A stretch of DNA of 20,567 nucleotides, taken from positions 1 through 20,567 of the forward strand of contig JBCDBD010000047.1 of assembly GCA_039184335.1 (NCBI GenBank). The letters run 5' to 3'. The position numbers and the translations under genes were made by a program. Below the pieces are notes generated by a model. That model saw nothing but the letters and a program-made list of their open reading frames with translations. It did not search any database and was not told the DNA's origin. The DNA comes from JBCDBD01 sp039184335 (GTDB lineage: Bacteria; Bacteroidota; Bacteroidia; Flavobacteriales; Flavobacteriaceae). Below are positions 13,989-20,567 of the stretch, one piece after another (position 1 is the first letter of the stretch; every line of letters starts with the position of its first letter).

Positions 13989-15476
13989 ATGCGTAGCGTA
14001 CACCTGATATTTCCACACCAACTGTTCAAAGAATCGCCACTTTTCAATATCGGCGCGCCCATATATCTGGTAGAGGAATATTTGTTTTTCAGACAATATC
14101 CCTTCCACAAACAGAAAATAGCCTTTCATAGGGCAACAATGAAAGCCTATGAAGCTTTTTTAAAAACAAAAAACCATGACGTGCGTTACATCACGGCCCT
14201 TGAAGATGAAGCAGAGGTACGTAAACTTGTGCCAAGCTTAAAACAGCAAGGCATCACGCACATCAATTATATAGATCCTACAGATAATTGGTTGCAAAAC
14301 CAGCTCCACCACAGCTGCATCGCCAATGAAATAACTTGGACGGTCTTTGATTCCCCATTATTTCTCAACACAAGGGAAGAGCTTGCCCCTTTCTTCAGAA
14401 ATGACAAGAAGAAATACCACCAGACCACCTTTTATACCGAACAGCGCAAACTGCGCAATATCCTTATCGAAGCAGATGGCAGACCTAGTGGTGGAAAATG
14501 GACCTTTGACACTGAAAACAGAAAAAAATATCCAACTAAAAAAATACCGCCCCCTATCCAATATCCCGATGTAGATACCTTTTATACCGAAGCGAAAAGC
14601 TATGTCGAAACCCATTTTTCAGACCATTTGGGGGAATTGACCCAACCATTGCTATACCCTACGCAATTTCAAACAGCCGAAGTCTGGTTTCAGCAATTTT
14701 TAGAACAACGTTTTATGGACTTTGGCACCTATGAAGATGCCATTGTTGCCGAACATGCCATACTCAACCATAGTGTATTGACCCCTATGCTGAATGTGGG
14801 CCTGCTCACCCCTAAAGAAGTGGTTGAAAAAAGTATCGCTTATGCAAAAAACAACAATGTTCCATTGAACTCCACTGAAGGTTTTGTTCGTCAGATACTT
14901 GGTTGGCGTGAATTTATTAGGGGCATGTACGAAAGTCGTGGTACAGCGGAACGCACCCGTAATTTTTGGGGGTTTACCAAAAAGATCCCCCCCGCATTAT
15001 ACAAAGGTACGACAGGCCTCTACCCTGTAGACCAAACCATTAAAAAAGTACTGCGAACAGGCTATTGCCATCATATCGAACGCTTGATGGTATTGGGCAA
15101 TTTCATGATGCTTTGTGAATTTGACCCCGATGAGGTCTACCGTTGGTTTATGGAGCTTTTCATTGATGCATATGATTGGGTCATGGTACCCAATGTCTAT
15201 GGCATGAGCCAATTTGCCGACGGTGGGCTAATGGCCACCAAACCATATATCAGTGGCAGTAACTACCTGATGAAAATGGGGGATTATAAAAAGGGGGAAT
15301 GGCAATCGGTTTGGGATGGGCTTTTCTGGCGATTTATGGACAAGCACCGTTCCTTTTTTCTACAAAATCCGAGATTGGGCATGTTGGTACGTATGTTTGA
15401 CAAAATGCCTCAGGAAAAAAGAACAGTACATATCGAAAATGGCGAGAAATATCTTGAAAGCTTAAATCTTCAGTAA
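13989..15476 (+). CDS. Cryptochrome/photolyase family protein (PF04244, FeS-BCP-like, without cluster cysteines)
   Basis: A 495-aa protein of the PhrB/CryB (6-4)-photolyase-like family. The N-terminal antenna domain starts VHLIFPHQLF (4-13), IYLVEEYLFFRQYPFHKQKIAFHR (25-48) and DPTDNW (96-101); the family signature GGKWTFDTENRKKYP lies at about 168-182. The FAD domain carries LNHSVLTPMLNVGLLTPKEV (260-279), STEGFVRQILGWREFIRGMY (295-314), GYCHHIERLMVLGNF (358-372) and MSQFADGGLMATKPY (406-420). Length is normal (about 500). In PhrB three of the four [4Fe-4S] ligands lie in the C-terminal tail; here no Cys occurs after C376 and the region reads DYKKGEWQSVWDGLFWRF, so a four-Cys cluster is impossible. 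It may repair (6-4) lesions or act as a light sensor. Last gene of the operon. Confidence 0.9.
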   Translation: MRSVHLIFPHQLFKESPLFNIGAPIYLVEEYLFFRQYPFHKQKIAFHRATMKAYEAFLKTKNHDVRYITALEDEAEVRKLVPSLKQQGITHINYIDPTDNWLQNQLHHSCIANEITWTVFDSPLFLNTREELAPFFRNDKKKYHQTTFYTEQRKLRNILIEADGRPSGGKWTFDTENRKKYPTKKIPPPIQYPDVDTFYTEAKSYVETHFSDHLGELTQPLLYPTQFQTAEVWFQQFLEQRFMDFGTYEDAIVAEHAILNHSVLTPMLNVGLLTPKEVVEKSIAYAKNNNVPLNSTEGFVRQILGWREFIRGMYESRGTAERTRNFWGFTKKIPPALYKGTTGLYPVDQTIKKVLRTGYCHHIERLMVLGNFMMLCEFDPDEVYRWFMELFIDAYDWVMVPNVYGMSQFADGGLMATKPYISGSNYLMKMGDYKKGEWQSVWDGLFWRFMDKHRSFFLQNPRLGMLVRMFDKMPQEKRTVHIENGEKYLESLNLQ

Positions 15477-15557
15477 GCTATTTTCCCAACGGTCTAAAAT
15501 CATCAAGTAGCCCTATCATCGACATGCATTTAGATGGCGTGCTGTTGCTCCGCCTTG

Positions 15558-16004
15558 CTATTGCAACTTGACACGTACCGCATTCATGCCCTTTCTGCCT
15601 TTTTCCAGTTCAAAGACCACCTTATCGTTTTCATTGATTTTGTCAATCAGTCCTGAAACATGAACAAAATGTTTTTCTTGGGTTCCTGAATCGACGATGA
15701 AACCAAAACCCTTCGAGTGGTCAAAAAAGGCTACCGTACCTTTCCGTAATGGGTCATCGGTATCTTCTTGGATCGCTTCTTTTTTTGGAATGCCCAATTC
15801 TATGGTAGATGCATCAACCTCCTCTTTCTCCTCAGGAGTTGTTGGGGTATCGGTAAGATGTCCAAATTGGTCCACGTAGGCAAAGGGAATGCCTGTCTTG
15901 CCCGCTGCCTTTCTTGCCGCCTTTCTTTTTTGTTTTTCTTCGCGCTTTTTTTGTCGCTGTTTTTCCTTTTCGCTTTTGTTAAAGCCCTGTTCTGATTTTG
16001 CCAT
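15558..16004 (-). CDS. Cold-shock-domain protein with basic N-terminal tail
   Basis: A 148-aa cytoplasmic protein. Residues 86-148 form a cold-shock domain with RNP1 SKGFGFIVD (97-105) and RNP2-like HFVHVSGL (112-119), which bind single-stranded RNA or DNA. The N-terminal 35 residues are almost purely Lys/Arg/Glu/Gln (KQRQKKREEKQKRKAARKAAGK), followed by the Flavobacteriia-type GIPFAYVDQFGHLTDTP segment. This architecture is common in Bacteroidota and probably acts as an RNA chaperone. It converges with the photolyase operon across 81 bases with no strong terminator. The leader upstream of 16004 has a weak TACGTTTT -7-like element on the minus strand (16028-16021). Confidence 0.85.
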   Translation of the reverse strand: MAKSEQGFNKSEKEKQRQKKREEKQKRKAARKAAGKTGIPFAYVDQFGHLTDTPTTPEEKEEVDASTIELGIPKKEAIQEDTDDPLRKGTVAFFDHSKGFGFIVDSGTQEKHFVHVSGLIDKINENDKVVFELEKGRKGMNAVRVKLQ

Positions 16005-16130
16005 ACGTTAAGTTAGGCATAAAACGTAAATTTTAAGATATTCACCAGGTTATTTTTCTTACAAATGGGTTCTGTATACAAACTGACTTTGGGCAATGTG
16101 GTTTTTGTGGTGCATTGCAGGCAGGTGCAT

Positions 16131-16354
16131 CTATTTTTTTTTCAAGACAAGTGCAATTTTGCCATCTGACCTATTTTTCCTGATTGATCCAGAGAAAAGT
16201 ACCCTGTATTTATGGGCAATATCGTGCTCAATATGGGTGGTTGTTGGATTCGCTTTTCAAGTAGTTGCGCTCTAAAAAAACGTTTTCTTGGGCCAATCCA
16301 CCAAAAAATATCACCAAAGTCAGGAATAGCCCTATTTTTCTTTAGGATGTTCAT
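16131..16354 (-). pseudogene. Two-frameshift remnant of a secreted ankyrin-repeat-type protein
   Basis: From the ATG at 16354 the plain reading frame gives nonsense, but dropping one A from the A5 run (T5 on the plus strand, 16335-16339) yields a perfect signal peptide: MNILKKIGLFLTLVIFFGG then LAQENVFLERNYLK. Dropping one A from a second run (16254-16257) continues it as ANPTTTHIEHDIAHKY. The block QENVFLERxxLKANPT matches the mature N-terminus of secreted flavobacterial ankyrin-repeat proteins, recognised from memory (Q-N/D-NVFLxRxFWxxNP). The frame then ends at a TAG at 16131-16133 after non-matching residues, and no ankyrin repeats follow. It is therefore a 5' remnant with two single-base insertions and a lost body. 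Confidence 0.65.
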
Positions 16355-16542
16355 CGTAAAATTTTTAACGGATTACCCGAAGTGTCCAACCAGAAAACCC
16401 GGAAGATAAAGCTATTAAAAACACTAACTTATTTAGAATAACCATAAATTAAAAAAGATTTTACCTTCGATTTTGTAATGCCCAAAGGTTATGGAATAGC
16501 CGTGCATCTTGTTTAGAAAGGTGGGGTGAAACGAACTTTTGG
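16355..16542 (+). promoter_or_regulatory. Orphan promoter-like element with no intact gene behind it
   Basis: TACCTTCG (16462-16469) differs at one position from the -7 consensus TAnnTTTG. It is preceded by the AT-rich TTATTTAGAATAACCATAAA stretch (16429-16448) and followed 9 bases later by an ATG (16478) whose frame closes after 12 codons. It looks like a promoter whose gene was deleted or truncated. Nothing else is recognisable in 16355-16542. Confidence 0.25.
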
Positions 16543-17976
16543 TCAGTAGCTGATAAATATTTTTTCGCGCCTATGGATTACGCCATCCTCAAGGTCATGG
16601 ATGATATATAGACCTTCTGGCAGTACACCTAGGGTTTCTTCCCTACCACCTTCGGCCACTAATTTTCCATACCAATCATAAACCTTTATGAGTTTATTGT
16701 GCGATACACTTAATCCAATTCCCGAAGCACAGAGCAAAGGGGAGTACCTGAAATAGATATTTCTTTTGGGACTTAGTGAATTGTCTTGACCTCGATGTCG
16801 CACCCATACCGTATAGGCCCCAGGTCGTAAGATCTCAACACTGGCTGTAGTTCCCGAAGCGATCAGCTCAACAGTGGAAGCATTGGCCACCGAACCCAAT
16901 CGACCCGATATGCCCCAGATAAGTCGGTCTGGACAGAAGTTGGTAATCTCTGTATTGGTAACACGTATCGTGGCCCTTTGATCCAGACAAACATCGATAT
17001 CGGAAAAAGGATTTGTGTGAGTGCTTCCGCCATACGATACCGAGGTATTGGGGGTGATGCTACTTTCACAATTTGGATTGGGCACTGGGTCATCGTCTAT
17101 GGGAAGACCTATCAGCGGTTTGTCTGTAATCGTAGCGGTCAAATAAAAGGCCCCCGTCATCTTGTTAAAATCAATTGCTGAGTCTGGAACATTGGTCTTT
17201 AAACCCGCATCGCCCTGCCAACTATCCTTATATTTCCAAAAACCATTGCCATAGCCATAAATAAATACAGCATGGTCTCTATTGCGAATTTCATTGCCAT
17301 AAGTAATACCAAATTCGTCAAAAAAGGTGATGACCCCCTTTGCGCCACCCGACACATTTCCGCTAATAACGTTCTTTATCTTATCTTTTTTACAATCATC
17401 ATCGTTGGGTGAACAGTCAGAAAAATCGATTTCCCTGAACAGTGTTGATCCCCCCATCTCAAATCGTGGCACATAGGGTGATGAAAGGAAAGCGAGACCG
17501 AGACTATCACCTACGCTACCTGGTCTACAAATCCCTTCTTCACCCGATGGTTCAAAAGTCTTTCCTTCGGCACAACAGCTTGAATTTGTATTAAAATCCA
17601 TATAACAGGCACTGTCAAAACCGGAATAGCTCAAACATTCCAATAGCGTAGTTGGTGCATAACTATCTTCTTCGAGGGGAGCTCCATTATTTTGGATTTC
17701 ATTTAGTGTATTCGTCATCAACAACCTTCCTGTGCCTATTCCGTTTTGAACACAACCGCTATAGTAGTGCCATTCTGAAAGATTGTGCATTTTATCGGTT
17801 TTTTGCTTGACCAGGGACTCTACTGCAGCCACTGTGGCAAAAATATAACAGGCGCCTGGTGTTATTTGATCCGCTTTGCCACTGCGAACGGGTACCTGTT
17901 GTGCGCTACAGGGCAAAACCGTACACAGGCAAAAAACAAGGGAAATACATATGTGCAATAAGAGGAACAGTCTCAT
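16543..17976 (-). CDS. Secreted papain-like (C1) protease with T9SS sorting tail
   Basis: A 477-aa exported protein: a signal peptide ends at about CSA|QQ (residue 25). The papain fold shows Q37 and C43 in DQITPGACYIFATVAAVES (spacing of papain Q19 and C25), SEWHYYSGC (67-75), catalytic H235 in RDHAVFIYGYGNGFWKYKDSW (233-253), and about ten further Cys likely in disulfides. The Asn of the KNSW motif is Asp 251. From about 305 a beta-rich domain (VWVRHRGQ, ATIRVTNTEI) follows, and the last 60 residues (LIKVYDWYGKLVAEGG, LPEGLYIIH, REKIFISY) form a type A T9SS C-terminal sorting domain, so export across the outer membrane is expected. It is divergent from the trypsin-type operon. Confidence 0.85.
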   Translation of the reverse strand: MRLFLLLHICISLVFCLCTVLPCSAQQVPVRSGKADQITPGACYIFATVAAVESLVKQKTDKMHNLSEWHYYSGCVQNGIGTGRLLMTNTLNEIQNNGAPLEEDSYAPTTLLECLSYSGFDSACYMDFNTNSSCCAEGKTFEPSGEEGICRPGSVGDSLGLAFLSSPYVPRFEMGGSTLFREIDFSDCSPNDDDCKKDKIKNVISGNVSGGAKGVITFFDEFGITYGNEIRNRDHAVFIYGYGNGFWKYKDSWQGDAGLKTNVPDSAIDFNKMTGAFYLTATITDKPLIGLPIDDDPVPNPNCESSITPNTSVSYGGSTHTNPFSDIDVCLDQRATIRVTNTEITNFCPDRLIWGISGRLGSVANASTVELIASGTTASVEILRPGAYTVWVRHRGQDNSLSPKRNIYFRYSPLLCASGIGLSVSHNKLIKVYDWYGKLVAEGGREETLGVLPEGLYIIHDLEDGVIHRREKIFISY

Positions 17977-18200
17977 GATATGGTATTAGGTTATCTTAAA
18001 ACTAAGAAAAAAAGCACTTACTGAAGAATTGATTTACATGAATATAAAGCTTTTTCTGTAATCACAAATATCTTTCACCCTTGGTAGCGGCTTTGATCAA
18101 ACCCTGGACAAATCATAAAATACGGTCAAACCATATAGGCTGGCCTCTACTAATTATGGGATTTTTACCATATTCCAATGGGAATCCCCATTTAAGGGTA

Positions 18201-18231
18201 TTGTCCTAATCGAACTCAAGACTTAATTTTG
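18201..18231 (+). promoter_or_regulatory. Bacteroidota-type promoter for the 3-TM/protease operon
   Basis: TAATTTTG (18224-18231) matches the -7 consensus TAnnTTTG exactly, and TTG at 18201-18203 lies 20 bases upstream as the -33 element. The start codon at 18249 follows 17 bases later. The 272-base divergent region back to 17977 shows no other clear signal besides a small ATTCC/GGAAT stem near 18171-18184. Confidence 0.55.
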
Positions 18232-18248
18232 TAATTAAATTACTACAT

Positions 18249-18902
18249 ATGGAACTGGTACAAGCTGATATTGGTGATAATATCTGGACTACAATCATAA
18301 CAATACTTTTTGCGTTAAGCCTCATTGCTGAAAGAATTTCCAATGTAATAAAACTCAATTGGAAAAGCCTGAGAGAGCGCTTGCAATCAAAAAAAGAGGA
18401 AAAGATCAGGGAAAGAAACATTTTATGGCTCGCCCTTTTTTCTGGATGTTTGGTCTCTTTTTTAGCTGGCGCCGATCTATTTCATCTCATAAACAATGCA
18501 GAACTTATTGCTGTGGCCGATTATTTCAAAGATTATGGTAAACCCATTTTGGGAATGTTATTGACCGGTTTTTTCATCAGTCTTGGATCAAAATTTTGGC
18601 ACGATGTATTGGATATCGTTCTCAAATTTTCAGAACTAGGGCGATTTAGGGCAGAAAAGCAAGAAATGGACAATACTATAAATCGCGTTGAAACTAAAGA
18701 AAAGCAACTGCTTGGGTTACTGATAAAGGTTTATCCCGAAATCTTGATTATGGATGATTTTATTGCGCTAAGCGTAAACAATGGCAGACCTGAACTATTA
18801 TTTGCAAAAAATCCAACCCAAGACCATATCAGCTTTTTGGATACTGTATTTAATGAACTGGGATACACCATTCGAATCGCACCCGTACTTCAGAACTCAT
18901 GA
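18249..18902 (+). CDS. Three-TM membrane protein with soluble C-terminal domain
   Basis: A 217-aa protein of unknown family, first in an operon. Hydrophobic segments lie at about 13-30 (WTTIITILFALSLIAERI), 59-80 (LWLALFSGCLVSFLAGADLF) and 97-115 (KPILGMLLTGFFISLGSKFW); a basic helix (RERLQSKKEEKIRERN) joins TM1 to TM2. The TM3 end GFFISLGSKFWHDVLDIVLKF is a motif I associate with a widespread family of small bacterial membrane proteins of unknown role. After a coiled-coil stretch (EKQEMDNTINRVETKEKQL, 136-154) comes a short soluble domain (156-217, DDFIALSVNNGRPELLF). The stop overlaps the protease start (ATGA, 18899-18902). It probably anchors or regulates the protease. Confidence 0.65.
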   Translation: MELVQADIGDNIWTTIITILFALSLIAERISNVIKLNWKSLRERLQSKKEEKIRERNILWLALFSGCLVSFLAGADLFHLINNAELIAVADYFKDYGKPILGMLLTGFFISLGSKFWHDVLDIVLKFSELGRFRAEKQEMDNTINRVETKEKQLLGLLIKVYPEILIMDDFIALSVNNGRPELLFAKNPTQDHISFLDTVFNELGYTIRIAPVLQNS

Positions 18903-19567
18903 GAATTGTTGCAGGCATGCCCATTCTAAACCAAAACGCAAGGTTGAACAACAGTGGCACATATCCATTCGGAACTTTAGGGGGTATTGTCTTTGATCAT
19001 AGCACCAATAAAACGGTAGGAATAACTGCCTACCACTCTGTCTGGACAGAAGGCTTGCAATGGAACACTTTTAAAAATGTGGATATCGCACAAAAAGAAC
19101 TGTTGGATGTTGTGACACTGAATGAACCTAGAAACGAAAAAATAAAAATTGGCCGTATCCTTAAAGTACACTTTGACAATAAAATTGACACGGCCCTTAT
19201 TGAATTCTCAGAAGCATTTATGGACCAAATTGAATATACACCGACCGAGAGTGTACATTTTTCAGAAATGGATACTCGAGACATTCTTGAAAAAAAAGGG
19301 GCAAGTACGTTTGAAACAAAGGGTGAATTCTTAAGATATGAAGAGAACGAAACCATATTTTACTACGGATTAAAAAGAGTAGCGTTCCAATTGCTCATCG
19401 TTATGAACCCTATTGGGGATTTCCAACGATTTTCAGCTAAAGGGGATTCTGGTTCCATTATATACAAAGAAGGTAAGGCTGCTGGACTTTTACTTGGCGG
19501 CAATAACACCGTTTCATACGGTATGCATGCTTATTTTATCGAAAAAAAACTAAATATCTCATTCTAA
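18899..19567 (+). CDS. Trypsin-fold serine protease without signal peptide
   Basis: A 222-aa protein with a chymotrypsin-like triad: H46 in GITAYHSVW (41-49), D97 in KIDTALIEFS (95-104) and S184 in AKGDSGSIIY (180-189), with the GTLGGIVFD strand (25-33) before the His and AAGLLLGG (194-201) after the Ser. This order resembles the NAL1/HtrA-like clans of cytosolic bacterial trypsins, which lack the secretory propeptide. With no signal peptide, TM helix or disulfide-type Cys, it should act in the cytoplasm or be held at the membrane by its partner. The start overlaps the membrane-protein stop by 4 bases, and the next gene starts 11 bases after its stop. Substrate unknown; cleavage of a partner or of the exported third protein is possible. 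Confidence 0.8.
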   Translation: MRIVAGMPILNQNARLNNSGTYPFGTLGGIVFDHSTNKTVGITAYHSVWTEGLQWNTFKNVDIAQKELLDVVTLNEPRNEKIKIGRILKVHFDNKIDTALIEFSEAFMDQIEYTPTESVHFSEMDTRDILEKKGASTFETKGEFLRYEENETIFYYGLKRVAFQLLIVMNPIGDFQRFSAKGDSGSIIYKEGKAAGLLLGGNNTVSYGMHAYFIEKKLNISF

Positions 19568-19577
19568 ACCTAAAACC

Positions 19578-20567
19578 ATGAAACTTTTTACCACTGCAAT
19601 CTTGTACTTTTCATGCCATCTGCTATGGGGACAGGCAGCACTTGTTTTTGATGCTTCCCAAAAAAAATTCACTTCTACATTTGCATTCCCATTGACAGAT
19701 GGCGTCAATGTAAACATTACCGGGTGCGAGAAAAAAGATGTTTTCGAGATAAGGATCAAAGCGAATGACAAGGTTATTTTGCCACTTGATGATATTACGT
19801 GTAATACATCCACCGTACTGAAACTTCAAAAAACAGCCGACCAATGACTTAAGTGGAGAAATTTTTAAGAACGGGGCCAAAATCGCTACATTTGCTTTGT
19901 CAAAAGATGGAAAAATAACAATGAAATCGGATGGCGAAGCTTCAAAAATTGACCCCCTAAAAAAACTCGAACTACCCGACATCAGTTTTGTTGATCCCCA
20001 ATTTCTAATGTCTTCTTCGAATATAGATCTACCATTATCAAAAAACCGTATCGAGTACAACCCCTGTACAAACCACTGGCAGTTATATGTCGACGACGAA
20101 ACCAAAGAAAGTTTGAACTACAGTAAAGTAAAGGACAAAGGCCTGACTTTCATAATCAGCCCCATCAATACCCTAAAATATGATGTTACGGTAAGTAAGT
20201 CTTTTGTGGTTACTGACACCGAAGTACCCTCATTGTTTTCACGACTCTATGACGAATTCGCCATGAATGAGTTTCAACGAGGTGAAACAGAAAATACACT
20301 TGGCAGTGAACTGGCCATAATCACAAAACTCAACAACGATCTGAAAAAGTTTTTGGAGTCGAAGACCAATATTATGGACTGTGCTGAGATGAAAGCCTTT
20401 CCATCACAGAGAGAAGCCATACTTAAAAAAATAAACCACTATGGATTTGAAATCCATAGTTTTCTCAAAAGAATGAAATTCTTTTTTAATATCACTCAAG
20501 AATCCAGTTACCCTTTTCAGAATTGGGACACCCCTTGTGGTGTTCAAGGTATTCCTGAACCATCTCG
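19578..20567 (+). pseudogene. Exported protein interrupted by a frameshift in an A6 run, runs off the edge
   Basis: The frame starts MKLFTTAILYFSCHLLWGQA, a clear signal peptide with cleavage near residue 20, and reads well to LKLQK before a premature TGA at 19845 (89 aa). Removing one A from the A6 run at 19828-19833 joins it to a frame open from 19834 to the right edge (244 codons) with sensible content: LQKQPTNDLSGEIFKNGAKIATF and further on PDISFVDPQF, YNPCTNHWQLYVDDE, FVVTDTEVPSLFSRLYDEF. The full gene is at least 330 codons. It is either a disrupted gene, a phase-variable or programmed frameshift, or a base-call error. No family recognised; the mature part mixes strands and helices. Third gene of the operon, 11 bases behind the protease. 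Confidence 0.65.

Noticed and set aside
14358..14615. Minus-strand 85-codon frame antisense to the second photolyase
   Set aside because: It lies within a conserved 495-aa photolyase coding frame on the other strand.
1..20567. tRNA, rRNA, CRISPR array or complete insertion sequence
   Set aside because: No cloverleaf-like segment with a CCA-type end, no rRNA-conserved blocks, no regularly spaced repeats and no transposase motif were found when reading both strands.

Overview
The window looks like chromosomal DNA of a marine member of the Flavobacteriaceae (Bacteroidota); no genus can be fixed from sequence alone. Reasons: moderately AT-rich DNA, many lipoproteins with short lipoboxes, a secreted protease ending in a type IX secretion (T9SS) sorting domain, a TAnnTTTG-type promoter, almost no Shine-Dalgarno sites, and a photolyase/flavin cluster of the kind found in surface-ocean bacteria. 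No rRNA, tRNA, CRISPR array or intact transposase was seen.

Layout. (1) 126-3979, all minus strand: a MOSC-family protein cut off before its catalytic domain, a DUF2470 protein, a YdjM/DUF457 membrane hydrolase, a surface lipoprotein and a two-TM protein with CBS-like domains. (2) 4543-6989, plus strand: two lipoproteins, one propeller-like and one a lipid-anchored alpha/beta hydrolase resembling fluoroacetate dehalogenases but with changed substrate and halide residues. (3) 7061-11353, minus strand: an accessory-looking set of a lipoprotein with a mid-protein TM helix, a small coupled ORF, a large 7-TM protein, a small one-TM protein and a phage-type DUF5675 protein. Regions 2 and 3 lie between two diverged direct copies of a 49-bp intergenic repeat (4101-4149 and 11461-11509). 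(4) 11786-15476, plus strand: a tight five-gene photobiology operon (TIGR03643/DUF2805, FAD-binding photolyase-like protein, flavin reductase, DUF2256, PF04244-type cryptochrome/photolyase), including a 43-aa zinc-ribbon gene. (5) 15558-17976, minus strand: a cold-shock-domain protein, a two-frameshift remnant of a secreted ankyrin-type protein, and a secreted papain-like protease with a T9SS tail. (6) 18249 to the right edge, plus strand: a three-gene operon of a 3-TM membrane protein, a signal-less trypsin-fold protease (H46/D97/S184) overlapping it by 4 bases, and a signal-peptide protein interrupted by a frameshift in an A6 run and still open at the edge.

How the genes may work together. 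The photolyase operon plausibly couples light-driven repair or sensing with supply of reduced flavin. The right-hand operon is the best candidate for an undescribed system: a membrane protein with a soluble C-terminal domain made together with a cytoplasmic serine protease and an exported protein. The DUF5675/TM/7-TM/lipoprotein group is a second candidate, perhaps phage-derived and acting on the envelope. All domain calls come from reading motifs by eye; no database search was run.
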